This document shows positions 1 through 10,779 of a stretch of DNA of 64,000 nt, in pieces. Origin of the DNA: Lepisosteus oculatus. Lineage: Eukaryota > Chordata > Actinopteri > Semionotiformes > Lepisosteidae. Under the pieces are notes generated by a model. That model was not told the origin of the DNA. It did not search any database and saw only the letters and a program-made list of their open reading frames with translations. The translations under genes were made by a program, and so were the position numbers. Within the stretch, counting starts at the first letter, position 1. Each line of letters opens with the position of its first letter. Location: contig NC_090703.1 of the NCBI RefSeq assembly GCF_040954835.1, forward strand, positions 20,783,444-20,847,443, written 5' to 3'.

Positions 1-77
1 ACATTCAGAATTCTAAATAGCATGTTCAAAAGCTAGAATTTATCACATTTTTTCTAAGACAAGGATCATGTTCTTAC

Positions 78-126
78 CTATGAGCCAGTGCAGTAACACA
101 GTGACACCAGTGAAAACTCTGAGCAT
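78..126 (-). CDS. V0: leader exon of a T-cell receptor V gene (V exon off window)
   Basis: A 49-nt leader exon encodes MLRVFTGVTVLLHWLI plus one base of a split codon, followed by a GTAAGA donor. Its V exon should begin about 150 bp further on, outside the left edge, judging by the 156-bp intron of V1. A CRE-like TGACATCA (plus strand, 211-218) lies 85 bp before the ATG, at the place where the other V genes carry their promoter motif. The leader is nearly identical to those of V1-V3, so this is a family A gene. Whether its V exon is intact cannot be seen. Confidence 0.8.
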
Positions 127-179
127 CTTGACTCCTCAGTGCTGAAGAGAGAAGAGCAGCACACCAGCCCTGACCTGGA

Positions 180-1110
180 CTAAGGACTGAGTGTGAGGGG
201 GGACTGGATGTGACATCACCATGCTGTAATTTTCCCCACTAAAGTTTATTGGTTCATGACGTACAGTAGAGTATATAATGAGAGGGCATGTGTTTTAGAA
301 AGGAGTTGCATCTATCCACTTTCTGACCACGTATTCCAACTCAGGGCTGCAGAGGAACTGGAGTCTATTCTGCCAAACGAGTGCAGGGTGGAAAACACCC
401 TGGACAGGACACCAGCCCATACCAAGACACACACAGCAGACAAAAACCACACACTCACACCAGGGGCACTTTTCCCAGAAGCCAATTTACCTACTTGTAT
501 GTGTTTTTGAAATGTGGGAGTAAACAAGTGCAGCTACAGGTCACCCATGCCAACACACAAACTCCACACAGATAGCAACACAGATCAAGAATTGAACCCA
601 GGACCTCAGCACCAGAAAGAGGAATGCTAACCACTGCTCCATGATGTTGCCTTAAGGAATGAGATACCCTTCTCAATCTTCCATACGCTCTCCCATTCTC
701 TGTGCAGTGATTACTGAAAAACAGGGTTTCTCAGATTACTACCCTTCAGATTGTGTTTGTTATTGATGAATCTTTACTGATAACAAGGTATGCCAGTTGT
801 TTGAATTCACATATTTTTTCCAAAGAGCCTTTGTAATAAGTATTAATGTGATGACCATCAGCAGCTTTATCATGTGTGCACATAATTCTCCAGTGATAGG
901 TTATTTCTGATCTATTTAATGGCATTCATAAAATGTGAAGTAAGCGGGAATTCTTTTGCACATTTATGTACCTCTTCAGATTCATTATTATCAGCATTAC
1001 ACCACAGCTTTGATCTCTCTACCATGTGACAATAAGCAGCACAGTCACAAATGCTGGCATGCAGGTGTGAGAGGTGATCTGTTCTATAACAGTTTATTGG
1101 GGTTGTGTCT
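180..1110. repeat. V0-V1 spacer with a tRNA-type SINE, duplicated elsewhere
   Basis: The 5' flank of V0 matches the flanks of V2 (about 2,820-3,650) and V6 (about 8,860-9,480). All three start with the same TTCATGACGTACAGTAGAG stretch. About 325-653 is a reverse-oriented fish dispersed SINE, recognisable by the phrases caggacaccagcccat, cccagaagccaatttac and caaactccacacagat. The open frames in it are non-coding. Nothing else gene-like is seen. Confidence 0.7.
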
Positions 1111-1154
1111 CAGGTGAGTTTTTGTAGAGGGAAGAGCTGATCTGTAACACTGTG

Positions 1155-1658
1155 TTTACTGACAGCACAGAAATACACAGCACTGTCTGCATCTGTTACT
1201 GCTTTGGATTGCAAAGAGCCCTTTGTCTGTGCATCTCCGGCTATACTGAACTTTCCACTGAACTCATTTTCCATGGTCTCTGCTCGGACAGTAAGATATC
1301 CAATGAGATTGAAAGCTCCTCCATTAACCTGCTGGTACCAGAACATATAGCTGTAGCTGGTGTCATCGTGACTGCAGCTGATATCCAGGGGATCTCCAGG
1401 CAGCCTCAGCAGTTCCGGGGGAGCCTGTTTAACAATGAGACTGTTGGAGAGTCCTGTGTGGAGAGAGGAGATCATGACAACAGTGGACTGCAGCAAGCCA
1501 AAGTTGATAGAGGAAGAAATAAACAAAAAGATCTATTCAGAATTCTGAATAGCATATTTAAAAGCAAAAATGTATCACATTTTTTCTAAGACAAGGATCA
1601 TGTTCTTACCTGTGAGCCAGTGCAGTAAGACAGTGACCCCAATGAAAACTCTGAGCAT
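1155..1658 (-). CDS. V1: T-cell receptor V gene, family A (TRBV-like), intact
   Basis: The leader exon (1610-1658, MLRVFIGVTVLLHWLT) has a GTAAGA donor. The V exon (1155-1453, 299 nt) follows acceptor CTCTCCACACAG and the frame stays open through the splice, giving 116 residues. The V domain starts LSNSLIVKQAPPELL and has ISCSHDD (first Cys), MFWYQQ (framework Trp) and DSAVYFCAVSK at its end. Heptamer CACAGTG follows the last codon directly; with a 22-nt spacer and nonamer ACAAAAACT the RSS spans 1117-1154. CDR1 is DDTSYSY and CDR2 carries TVRAETMENEF. A promoter motif CAGGAAATGACAACA lies at 1735-1749. By family it is one of the beta-chain variable segments; TRB rather than TRA/TRD is my inference. 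It looks usable. Confidence 0.9.
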
Positions 1659-1933
1659 CTTGACTCCTCAGTGCTGAAAAGAGAAGAGCAGCACAGCAGC
1701 CCTGACCTGGACTGAGGGCTCTGAGTGGGAGAGACAGGAAATGACAACAAAGAAAAAATAAATCACGAATACAAGAACAGCAATAAAGTGAGAAGATATA
1801 CAGAGACTTAAAAGTGTGGCAAGACAACAATATTTTATATTTCCCCAGCACTTGTTTATCAATATCACCCCCTGCTGGACATTTATTTTACTTACAATCA
1901 ACTACCAGCTGCACTAATACTTCTGTCTGGCTT

Positions 1934-2194
1934 AAATAATAATGTTTCTTTATTAGTCCTATAGAATTTCTTGCATTAGGAATTCATCTTCTCACATACC
2001 CCAGCTTTTCTCCATAGAGACACAGACTCAGAGAGAAGCTTGGGGTCAGAGCACAGGGTCTGCCATTGTACAACACCCCTGGAGCAGTTAGGGTTTAGGG
2101 CCTTGCTCAGGGGCCCAATGGAGTAGGATTCTTTTGCCAGCCATGGGATATGAACTGGCAACCTTCCAGTCACAGGCACAGATCCTTAGCCACA
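1934..2194 (-). mobile_element. tRNA-type SINE that replaced the V2 RSS
   Basis: In reverse orientation this reads as a SINE. Its head TGTGGCTAAGGATCTG and a box B-like CAGTTCATATCC are followed by a body (ggcccctgagcaaggccc, gctctgaccccaagcttc) and an AATAAAGAAACATTATT tail near 1,934. The head abuts the V2 coding end without any spacer. Left of it the sequence is the V1 5' flank (compare 1,855-1,933 with 4,420-4,500), so the expected V2 downstream region is missing. The insertion or a deletion anchored in it joined V1 flank directly to V2. I did not find a clean target-site duplication. Confidence 0.8.
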
Positions 2195-2197
2195 GTG

Positions 2198-2706
2198 TTT
2201 ACTGACAGCACAGAAATACACAGCACTGTCTGCATCTGTTACTGCTTTGGATTGCAAAGAACCCTTTGTCTGTGCATCTCCAGCTATACTAAACTTTACA
2301 CTGAACTCATCTTCCATGGTCTCTGATTTGAAAGAAAGATATCCAATGAGTTTGAGAGCTCCTCCATTAACCTGCTGGTACCAGAACATATAGCTATAGT
2401 TGGTGTCATCATGACTGCAGTTGAGATCCAGGGGGTGATCAGGCAGGCTCAACAGTTCAGGGGGAGCCTGTTTAACAGTGACGCTGTTGGACAGTCCTGT
2501 GTGGAGAGAGGAGATCATGACAAGAGTGGACTGCAACCAGGCCAAAACAGATGGAGGAGGAAACCATAAGCAAAAAGATACATTCAGAATTCCAAAATAC
2601 CATGTTCAAATGCTAGAATGTATCACATTTTGTCTAAGGCAATGATCATGTTCTTACCTGTGAACCAGTGCAGTAAGACAGTGACACCAGTGAAAACTCT
2701 GAACAT
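2198..2706 (-). pseudogene. V2: family A V gene with intact reading frame but no RSS
   Basis: The leader exon (2658-2706, MFRVFTGVTVLLHWFT) and V exon (2198-2496, 299 nt, acceptor CCACACAG) are open and have the first Cys (LNCSHDD), Trp (MFWYQQ) and YFCAVSK end. CDR1 is DDTNYSY and CDR2 SFKSETMEDEF. Directly after AAA comes CACTGTGGCTAAGG, the head of a SINE. So the heptamer has a mismatch and no spacer or ACAAAAACC-like nonamer is present at 22-23 nt. A promoter motif CAGGAACTGACATCA lies at 2785-2799. It can probably be transcribed but should not rearrange. I call it a pseudogene on RSS grounds only. Confidence 0.75.
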
Positions 2707-2759
2707 CTTGACTCCTCAATGGTGGAGAGAGAAGAGCAGCACAGCAGCCCTGACCTGGA

Positions 2760-3660
2760 CTGAGGGCTCTGAGTAGAAGGGAGACAGGAACTGACATCAC
2801 AGTCCTGGGATGTTCCCCACTGAAGTTTATTGGTTCATGACGTACAGTAGAGTATCTAATGAGAGAGCATGTGTGTGAGAAAGGAGTTGCATCTATCCAC
2901 TATCTGACCTCCTATACCAATTCAGGGCTCTAGAGGAACTGGAGTCTATTATGACAAACGGGTGCAGGGTGGAAAACACCCTGGACAGGACACCAGCCCA
3001 TAACAGGACACACACAGACAAAAACCACACACTCACACCAGTGACACTTTTCCCAAAAGCCAATTTACCTACTTGTATGTATTTCTGAAATGTGGAAGGA
3101 AATCAGAGCATCTAGAGGACACCCACGCCAACACACAAACTCCACTCAAATAGCAACACAGGTCAAGAATTGAACCAAGGGCACCAGCACCAGAAAGAGG
3201 AATGCTAACCACTGCTCCATTATGTTGTCTTAAGGAAAGAGATACCCTTCTCAATCTCCCATACGCTCTCCCATACTCTGTGCAGTGATTACTGAAAAAC
3301 AGGGTTTCTCAGATTACTACCCTTCAGAGTGTGTTTGTTATTGATGGATCTTTACTGATAACAAGGTATGCCAGTTGTTTGAATTCACATATTTTTTCCA
3401 AAGAGCCTTTGTAATAAGTATTAGTGTGATGACCATCAGCAGCTTTATCATGTGTGCACATGATTCTCCAGTGATAGGTTATTTCTGATCTATTCAATGG
3501 CATTCATAAAATGTGAAGTAAGCAGGAATTCTTTTGCACATTCATGTACTTCTTCAGATTCATTATTATCAGCATTACGCCACAGCTTTGATCTTTCTAC
3601 CAACAGTCAGAAATGCTGGCATGCAGGTGTGAGAGGTGATCTGTTCTATAACAGTTTATT
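2760..3660. repeat. V2-V3 spacer: second copy of the V0-V1 spacer
   Basis: This stretch is collinear with about 180-1,110, including the reverse SINE (about 2,903-3,232), with small indels (for example the block around 1,021-1,060 is shortened near 3,600). It shows that V2-V3 arose as a tandem copy of V0-V1, offset about 2.57 kb. No gene is seen. Confidence 0.75.
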
Positions 3661-3715
3661 AGGGTTGTGTCTCAGAGGGGTTTTGTAGAGGGAAGAGCTG
3701 ATCTATAACACTGTG

Positions 3716-4223
3716 TTTACTGACAGCACAGAAATACACAGCACTGTCTGCATCTGTTACTGCTTTGGATTGCAAAGAGCCCTTTGTCTGTGCATCTCCG
3801 GCTATACTGAACTTTCCACTGAACTCATTTTCCACGGTCTGTGCTTTGAGAGTAAGATATCCAATGAGTTTGAGAACTCCTCCATTAATCTGCTGGTACC
3901 AGTACAAATAGCCATAGTTGGTGTCATCATGACTGCAGCTGATATCCAGGGGTTCTACAGGCAACCTCAGCAGTTCAGGAGGAGCCTGTTTAACAATGAG
4001 GCTCTTGGAGAGTCCTGTGTGGAGAGAGGAGATCATGACAACAGTGGACTGCAGCCAAACCAAAGCAGATAGAGGCGGAAACCATAAGCAAAAAGATACA
4101 TTCAGAATACTTAATAGCATGTTCAAAAGCAAAAAGTTATCAATTTTTTTCTAAGACAAGAATCATGTTCTTACCTGTGAGCCAGTGCAGTAAGACAGTG
4201 ACCCCAATGAAAACTCTGAACAT
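3716..4223 (-). CDS. V3: T-cell receptor V gene, family A, intact with weak nonamer
   Basis: The leader exon (4175-4223, MFRVFIGVTVLLHWLT) joins the V exon (3716-4014) in frame for 116 residues. The V domain has ISCSHDD, LYWYQQ and DSAVYFCAVSK. CDR1 is DDTNYGY and CDR2 TLKAQTVENEF, so it differs from V1 mainly in those loops. The RSS at 3678-3715 has a perfect heptamer, a 22-nt spacer and nonamer ACAAAACCC (one mismatch). A promoter motif CAGGAAATGACAACA lies at 4300-4314. The V1 and V3 flanks also match, as expected for the 2.57-kb duplication. Confidence 0.88.
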
Positions 4224-4319
4224 CTTGACTCTTCAGTGCTGTAGAGAGAAGAGCAGCACAGCAGCCCTGACCTGGACTGAGGGCTCTGAGTGGGAGGGAC
4301 AGGAAATGACAACAAAGAA

Positions 4320-5150
4320 AAAATAAATCACGGATACAAGAACAGCAATAAAGTGAGAAGATATACAGAGACTAAAAAGTGTGGCAAGACAACAGTATTT
4401 TATATTTCCCCAGAACTTGTTTATCAATATCACCCCCTGCTGGACATTTCCTTTACTTACAATTACCTACTGCACCAGCTGTACTGATACTTCTGTCTTG
4501 CACAAAGCTTAGCTGTTTCCCTCATACTCCCAGACAAATTCAAGAAAGATCCTGTTGTCAACTAAACCAGAAGTGTTGTGTCTTCCAATGCCAACAGCAA
4601 ACTTTTACATAGACCTTCCAACCCAAATTAGTGGTTCTTGTAGGTTTATCACATGACAAAATTAATTTGGCAAAAATTGTGTGGCTTTATGATGCACACA
4701 GTGTGAATTTACTTCACTTCAACAGTTTTTTTCCATCAGTTTCCACACTTCTGTATGCTTTCACTGTGATTTGCTTACAGTGAATTTACATCGGGAAATA
4801 AGATTGCAATGTGTACAGTGTCAAGATGTTTATCTCCAGACATTGTGTTCTGCTGAAAAAGAAGACACATCTTCAATGAAAATATCACCCTTGTTTTCAT
4901 TTTGAAATACACCACCTTATTCAGCCATATGTTCTGGAGGTCAGTAAATTTTACATGAGAAAGAACCCATAGATGGTACCCCTGTGTACAAAGTCTCCAC
5001 ACAATCATATAACGCTGTGAAGAGTAGCAAAATACTAGTTCACTAAGAATGGCTAGAGCATCTGTAGACAGGAATCAACTGAGGGAAAATGTGTTGTTGT
5101 GAAGGTGAAGGCTGGATGGGGGACATTTGTTTTAATCTTGAAGGTTGTGG
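4320..5150. other. V3-V4 spacer, no gene seen
   Basis: The first 180 bp match the V1 5' flank (about 1,740-1,933). The rest is unique AT-rich sequence in which I see no V relic, RNA gene or recognisable element. The open frames here have no support. Confidence 0.5.
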
Positions 5151-5196
5151 CTTACAGGGGTTTTTGTAAAGGAAAGAGGTGATTCGCTGCACTGTG

Positions 5197-5725
5197 CTGA
5201 CTGACTGCACAGAAATACACAGCGCTGTCTGCTGCTGTTATGTTGGAGACCTCTAAGGTTCCATTAAGTGTTGCATCTCCAGAGATTGTGAACTGATCTC
5301 TGAATTCCTCTTCTGGCCTTAGGTTTTTCCTGTAAAGGTGTCCAATCAGCTTCAAAGCTCCCTTTCCTCCTTTCTGCTGGTACCAGTACATGTAGACATA
5401 GTTCTTGTCATGATTGAGGCACTGGAACTCAGACGATCCACCACTTTTCTCAAGCAGATTAGGAGGAGATTGATGGACACTGTGTGACTGATCTTTGGAT
5501 AAAGAAAAGAGTAAATGCAATGAAACATATTTTTAGAATTCAAATTAGGTGCACTCAAAACAAGAAAATGTTTCCTTGTTATAAAATAATATTTTAAATT
5601 AAGGCTTATATTAGACATCTCCTTTTGAACTTAGAATTGTGTTTCTCCCTATTAACCCATTGGAGAAGGTCCCTACCTGTCAGCAGGTAAAGTATGACAA
5701 TGACCCCAGTGACAACTCTGAGCAT
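5197..5725 (-). CDS. V4: T-cell receptor V gene, divergent family A member, intact
   Basis: The leader exon (5677-5725, MLRVVTGVIVILYLLT, donor GTAGGG) joins the V exon (5197-5492, 296 nt, acceptor TTATCCAAAG) for 115 residues. The V domain begins QSHSVHQSPPNLLEKSGG, has FQCLNHDKNY (first Cys), MYWYQQ and DSAVYFCAVSQ. Its CDR2 (HLYRKNLRPEEEF) is unlike the V1-V3 type. The RSS at 5159-5196 is consensus (CACAGTG, 22 nt, ACAAAAACC). The promoter element is weak: aacagaaactgacttca around 5803-5819. It has a single copy here and may be an older family. Confidence 0.88.
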
Positions 5726-5829
5726 CTTGACTCCTCAGTGCTGGAGAGAGAAGAGCAACACAGCAGCCCTGACCTGGACTGAGGGCTCTGAGTGGGAGGG
5801 GTAACAGAAACTGACTTCAAAGTCCTGTG

Positions 5830-6680
5830 ATTTTCCTCACTGAAGTTCATTGGTAGTACAGGACTAAATTAGAGAGCATTTATGTAAGGTTGGGGGTTAC
5901 CTTTCACAGTTTCATATAACCTCTCCCAATCTCTGTGCAAGGATTACTGAATAACAGGTGTACATCAGAGCAGTACCTTTTAGAGTGTGTTTATTTATTG
6001 TTTAGGAATATTTATTGATAAGTAGGTTTATCAATTGTTTGAGTCCAGTCATGATGTTCACAGGACCTTTGTAAAACAGATTCAGGGTATAACCATTTTC
6101 AGCTATGTTATATGTGTACAGTACATTAGTCCTCCGTGGTAAGTGTTTTCGGGCGGCACAGTCACATATTGTTAAGCATTGCTGCCTCACAGTACACGGT
6201 CCCAGCCTCAACTCCAGACCTGGGGTGCTCTTTGTTTGGAGTTTGTATTTACTCTCCATGTCCATGTGGGTTTCATACGAATACTCCAGTTTCCACCCAA
6301 AGTCCAAAGACATACTGGAAGGTTATTTGGCTTTGGGAAATTGACCCAAGGTGTGTGTGTGCATGTCTGTGTTTGTTTGTCTTTGCCTGTTGCTTGCTGA
6401 GATAGGCTTCGATTCCCTCACAACCCTGAATTGGGAACAAGAGTTTAGAAAATTGATGGATGGTAACTGTTTTTCTGGTCTATTTAAAGGAATTAAAAAC
6501 ACATGAATAGGAAGCAGGAATTGTTTTGCACATTTATCTACCTCTTCAGATTCATTATTATCAGCATTACACCACAGCTTTGATCTCTTTACTTTGTGAG
6601 AAAGTGCAACATGGTCACAAGAGCTGGCATGCAGGTGTGAGAGGTGATCTGTTCTATAGCAGTTAATTGGTTTTGTGTCT
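5830..6680. repeat. V4-V5 spacer with a plus-strand SINE
   Basis: About 6,148-6,465 is a plus-oriented fish SINE: it opens gggcggcacagtcacat, contains cccaaagtccaaagacat and a TGTGTGTGTG tract, and ends aaattgatggatgg. It is the same family found reversed at about 325-653. The whole spacer is repeated at about 7,345-8,200, so the SINE was already present when V5/V6 duplicated (offset about 1.52 kb). The remainder shows no gene. Confidence 0.75.
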
Positions 6681-6724
6681 CAGTAGGGTTTTTGTAGAGG
6701 AAAGAGCTGATCTGTAACACTGTG

Positions 6725-7243
6725 TTTACTGACAGCACAGAAATACACAGCACTGTCTGCATCTGTTACTGCTTTGGATTGCAAAGAACCCTTTGTCTGT
6801 GCATCTCCGGCTATACTGAACTTTCTACTGAACTCATTTTCCATGGTCTGTGCTTTGAAAGAAAGATATCCAATAAGTTTAAGAGCTGCTCCATTAACCT
6901 GCTGGTACCAGAACATTCGGTCATAGTTGGTGTCATCATGACTGCAGTTGAGATCCATGGGGTGACCAGGCAGCCTCAGTAGTTCAGGGGGAGCCTGTTT
7001 AACAGTGAGGCTGTTGGAGAGACCTGTGTGGAGAGAGGAGATCATGACAAGAGTGGACTGCAGCCAAGGCAAAGCAGATAGCGGAGGAAACCATAAGCAA
7101 AAAGATACATTCAATTTAGAATTCTAAAATAGCATGTTCAAATGCTAGAATGTATCACATTTTGTCTAAGACAAATATCATGTTCTTACATTACCTGTGA
7201 ACCAGTGCAGCAACACAGTGACACCAGTAAAAACTCTGAGCAT
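6725..7243 (-). CDS. V5: T-cell receptor V gene, family A, intact
   Basis: The leader exon (7195-7243) encodes a family A signal peptide ending HWFT. Its donor is GTAATG rather than GTAAGA, apparently through a small insertion in the intron start. The V exon (6725-7023) has LNCSHDD, MFWYQQ and DSAVYFCAVSK. CDR1 is DDTNYDR and CDR2 SFKAQTMENEF; framework 2 has NGAALKLIG where its relatives have NGGALKLIG. The RSS at 6687-6724 is fully consensus with a 22-nt spacer. A strong promoter motif CAGGAAATGACATCA sits at 7323-7337, 80 bp before the ATG. Confidence 0.9.
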
Positions 7244-7322
7244 CTTGACTCCTCAGTGCTTGAGAGAGAAAAGCAGGACAGGAGCCCTGACCTGGACTGA
7301 AGGCTCTGACTTGGAGGGGAGA

Positions 7323-7337
7323 CAGGAAATGACATCA
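7323..7337 (-). promoter_or_regulatory. Conserved V promoter motif (CRE-like plus ETS-like) of V5
   Basis: CAGGAAATGACATCA on the plus strand; in the V direction it reads TGATGTCATTTCCTG. TGATGTCA is the core of the decamer described for TRBV promoters, and TTCC is an ETS-type core. Spacing to the ATG matches the other V genes. Confidence 0.65.
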
Positions 7338-7344
7338 AAGTCCT

Positions 7345-8200
7345 GGGATGTTCCTCAATGAAGTTCATTGGTAGTACAGGACTCAATTAGAGAGCATGTA
7401 TGTAAGGAAGGGGTTACCTTTCACAATTTCACATAAACTCTCCCAATCTCTGTGCAAACAGTACTGAATAACAAGTGTACTTCAGTGCAGTACCTTTTAG
7501 AATGTGTTTATTTATTGTTTAAGAATATTTATTGATAAATACGTTCATCAATTGTTTAAGTCCAGTCATGATTTTCACAGGAGCTTTGTAAAACAGATTC
7601 AGGGTATAACCATTTACAGCTATGTTATATGTGTACAGTACATTAGTCCTCCGTGGTAAGTGCTTTCGGGCGGCACAGTCACATATTGTTAAGCATTGCT
7701 GCCTCACAGCACACGGTCCCAGCTTCAACTCTAGACCTGGGGTGTTCTTTGGGTGGAGTTTGTATTTACAGTACTCTCCATGTCCATGTGGGTTTCATAC
7801 GAATACTCCAGTTTCCACCCAAAGTCCAAAGACATACTGGAAGGTTATTTGGCTTTGGGAAATTGGCCCAAGGTGTGTGTGTGCATGTCTGTGTTTGTTT
7901 GTCTTTGCCTGTTGCTTGCTGAGATAGGCTTCGATTCCCTCACAACCCTGAATTGGGAACAAGAGTTTAGAAAATTGATGGATGGTAACTGTTTTTCTGG
8001 TCTATTTAAAGGAATTAAAAACACATGAATAGGAAGCAGGAATTGTTTTGCACATTTATCTACCTCTTCAGATTCATTATTATCAGCATTACACCACAGC
8101 TTTGATCTCTCTACTTTGTGACAAAGTGCAACATGGTCACAAGAGCTGGCATGCAGGTGTGAGAGGTGATCTGTTCTATAGCAGTTAATTGGTTTTGTGT
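7345..8200. repeat. V5-V6 spacer: tandem copy of the V4-V5 spacer with its SINE
   Basis: This is collinear with 5,830-6,680. The plus-strand SINE lies at about 7,665-7,985. The two copies differ by scattered substitutions and a short insertion in the SINE (ttacagtactctcc versus ttactctcc), which can be used to date the duplication. Confidence 0.75.
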
Positions 8201-8246
8201 CTCAGTAGGGTTTTTGTAGAGGAAAGAGCTGATCTGTAACACTGTG

Positions 8247-8756
8247 TTTACTGACAGCACAGAAATACACAGCACTGTCTGCATTTGTTACTGCTTTGGA
8301 TTGCAAAGAACCCTTTGTCTGCGCATCTCCAGCTATACTGAACTTTCTACTGAACTCTTCTTCCATGGTCTGTGCTTTGAAAGAAAGATATCCAATGAGT
8401 TTGAGAGCTCCTCCATTAATCTGCTGGTACCAAAACATTTGATTATAGTTGGTGTCATCATGACTGCAGTTGAGATCCAGGGGTTTACCAGGCAGCCTCA
8501 GCAGTTTAGGGGGAGCCTGTTTAACAGCGAGGCTGTTGGAGAGACCTGTGTAAAGAGAGAGGAGATCATGACAACAGTGGATTGCAACCAAGCCAAAACA
8601 AATAGAGGAAGAAATCAAAAGCAAGAAGATGCATTCAGAATTTGAAAATACATGTTTAAAAGCTAGAATATATCACATTTTGTCTAAGACAAGGATCATG
8701 TTCTTACTTGTGAGCCAGTGCAGCAACACAGTGACACCAGTGAAAACTCTGAGCAT
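8247..8756 (-). CDS. V6: T-cell receptor V gene, family A, intact
   Basis: The leader exon (8708-8756) ends CACAA before GTAAGA, so the split codon is AGT rather than the usual GGN; it still encodes a signal peptide. The V exon (8247-8545, acceptor CTTTACACAG) has LNCSHDD, MFWYQQ and DSAVYFCAVSK. CDR1 is DDTNYNQ and CDR2 SFKAQTMEEEF; TNADS replaces TDADS near the end. The RSS at 8209-8246 is consensus, 22-nt spacer. The promoter carries TGACATCA (8835-8842) but lacks the adjacent CAGGAA, as in V0. It is the tandem sister of V5. Confidence 0.9.
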
Positions 8757-8859
8757 CTTGATTCTCAGTGCTGGAGAGAGAAGAGCAGCACAGCAGCCCT
8801 GACCTGGACACTGAGTGGGAGGGGGGACTGGATGTGACATCAACATGCTGTAATTTTCC

Positions 8860-10110
8860 CCACTAAAGTTTATTGGTTCATGACGTACAGTAGAGTATAT
8901 AATGAGAGGGCATGCGTTTTAGAAAGGAGTTGCATCTGTACACTTTTTGACCGCCTATTCCAATTCAGGACTGCAGAGGAACTGGAGCCTATTCTGGCAA
9001 ACAAGTGCAGAGTGAAAAACACCCTGGACAGGACACCAGCCCATAACAAGACACACATAGACAAAAACCACACACTCACACCAGGGGCACTTTTCCCAGA
9101 AGCCAATTGACCTACTTGTATGTGTTTTTGAAATGTGGGAGTAAACAAGTGCAGCTACAGGACACCTATGCCAACACACAAACTCCACACAGATAGCAAC
9201 ACAGGTCAAGAATTGAACCCAGGGCCCCAGCACCAGAAAGAGGAATGCTAACCAATGTTCCATCACGTTGCCCTTAGGAAGGCGATACCCTTCTCAATCT
9301 CCCATACGCTCTCCCATACTCTGTCCAGTGTTTCCTGAAAAACAGGGTTCGTCAAATTACTACCCTTCAGAGTGTGTTTGTTGTTGATGAATCTTTACTG
9401 ATAACAAGGTATGCCAGTTGTTTGAGTTCACATATTTTTCCACAGAGCCTTTGTAATAAGTATTAATGTGATGACTGTAACAAAAGCATTCTTAAAGGAC
9501 TCTATTAAGACGACACGATCTGGGGTAGAGTGAGGAAAACACAGGGGAAAAGCATGTGGGAGTTGGGAATGAAAACAGGGGGCGTGTCCATGGTGCACTT
9601 GTGTTCGGGAGGTGTGGCCGAGGCAAACACTCCAGAAATAAGTCCAAGGGGGAATCCAAAAGGAGGCAAAAGTCCAAAGCCAGGCGGTTCATCCAAGACA
9701 AATGGGGTTAAAAACAGGAACCGGGTCGGGACCGGGACCAGGAACTGAAACCTTGACGGGACCAGGCGCTTCCAGGTGCCACCACATTTGCACAGAGGGT
9801 TGTGGAAGTCTGGAATCTGCTCAGTCATGTTAATTAAGCAAATATAGTACACTTGTGAATGACAAACATGAATCAATTACCTTCATGCAACCAAATGGGC
9901 AACATAAGCTTTCATTTTTAATGTTTTTATTAATTAGGAGAATAATTGGTTTAAAGTGATCACAATATACAATAATACATGTATAGTTATGCATTATTCA
10001 TTTACAGCACAACAGCAATTGTTCTATGATACACCTGGTTAAACAGAGAGAGGAAATTCTTTGAAATGTGGTGTGGTGAGGCTTGTTCACCTGTTCACAC
10101 TGTTGAAGTC
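8860..10110. repeat. V6-V7 spacer: third copy of the V0-type spacer plus a GC-rich insertion
   Basis: About 8,870-9,480 matches the V0 and V2 flanks, with the reverse SINE at about 8,945-9,275. At about 9,490 this homology stops and a roughly 300-bp GC-richer block follows (to about 9,790, containing ccgggtcgggaccgggacc), probably a piece of a transposable element of unknown type. Open frames on both strands of the block look like chance. About 9,790-10,110 is AT-rich with no gene seen. Confidence 0.55.
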
Positions 10111-10160
10111 TTGGCTCTGTGGGGTTTCTGTAGAGGAAAGAGGTGATCTGCAGCACTGTG

Positions 10161-10722
10161 CTTACTGACTGCACAGAAATACACAGCGCTGTCTTCTGTT
10201 GTAATTGCAGAAGTTTGTAAAGAGACTGTCTTTGTTGCATCCCCAGATAAGCTGAATTTGTTTTCAAATTCCTTTTCCATGGTAAGTGCTTCACGATAGA
10301 AATATCCGATGAGGCTCAGAGCTCCATTTCTATCCTGCCGGTACCAGTACATTCGGTCATAGCTGCTGTCATCAGTGCTGCAGTTGAGTGCAATAGACTC
10401 TCCAAGCTTCTTATACAGAGCAAGAGGTGACTGATGAATGTTGAGGCTGACAGAGACACCTGTGTACCGAGACATGAAAGGTTATTCATAGGCACAGACA
10501 CTAATGTAAAGAGAGTCATTAAATAAATTAAATAGAATAAGATCCATTATAATTGTTAATAATAATAATACTAATAATAATAGTGTAAAAAAAAGTTCAT
10601 TCACTCTCTCTTAGAGACTTAACAATGATTCAATCAGTAAAGTGAGCCTATTTTGTCACTCTGAGGTCCTAACCTGTGAGCCAGTGCAGTAACACTGTGA
10701 CCCCGATGAAAACTCTGAGCAT
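10161..10722 (-). CDS. V7: T-cell receptor V gene, divergent family A, intact
   Basis: The leader exon (10674-10722, MLRVFIGVTVLLHWLT, donor GTTAGG) joins the V exon (10161-10459, acceptor CGGTACACAG) for 116 residues. The domain starts VSVSLNIHQSPLALYKKLG and has LNCSTDD, MYWYRQ and DSAVYFCAVSK. CDR1 is DDSSYDR and CDR2 FYREALTMEKEF. The RSS at 10123-10160 has heptamer CACAGTG, a 22-nt spacer and nonamer ACAGAAACC. The usual promoter motif is not recognisable: about 10,790-10,815 reads atagaaagtgagagagtg, so expression may differ. It is a single-copy member. Confidence 0.88.
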
Positions 10723-10779
10723 CTTGACTCCTCAGTGCTGGAGAGAGAAGAGCAGCCCTAATCTGGACTGAGGACTCTC

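Noticed and set aside
2150..2194. A tRNA gene
   Set aside because: Only box B-like sequence is present and it is the head of a SINE; no cloverleaf can be formed.
1152..8645. Plus-strand open frames over V exons (starting MFTDSTEIHSTVCICYC)
   Set aside because: They are the antisense of conserved V exons and recur only because the V exons do.
9492..9876. Overlapping frames on both strands as a possible gene
   Set aside because: They come from a GC-rich block that interrupts duplicated spacer, have odd composition and no splice or domain support.
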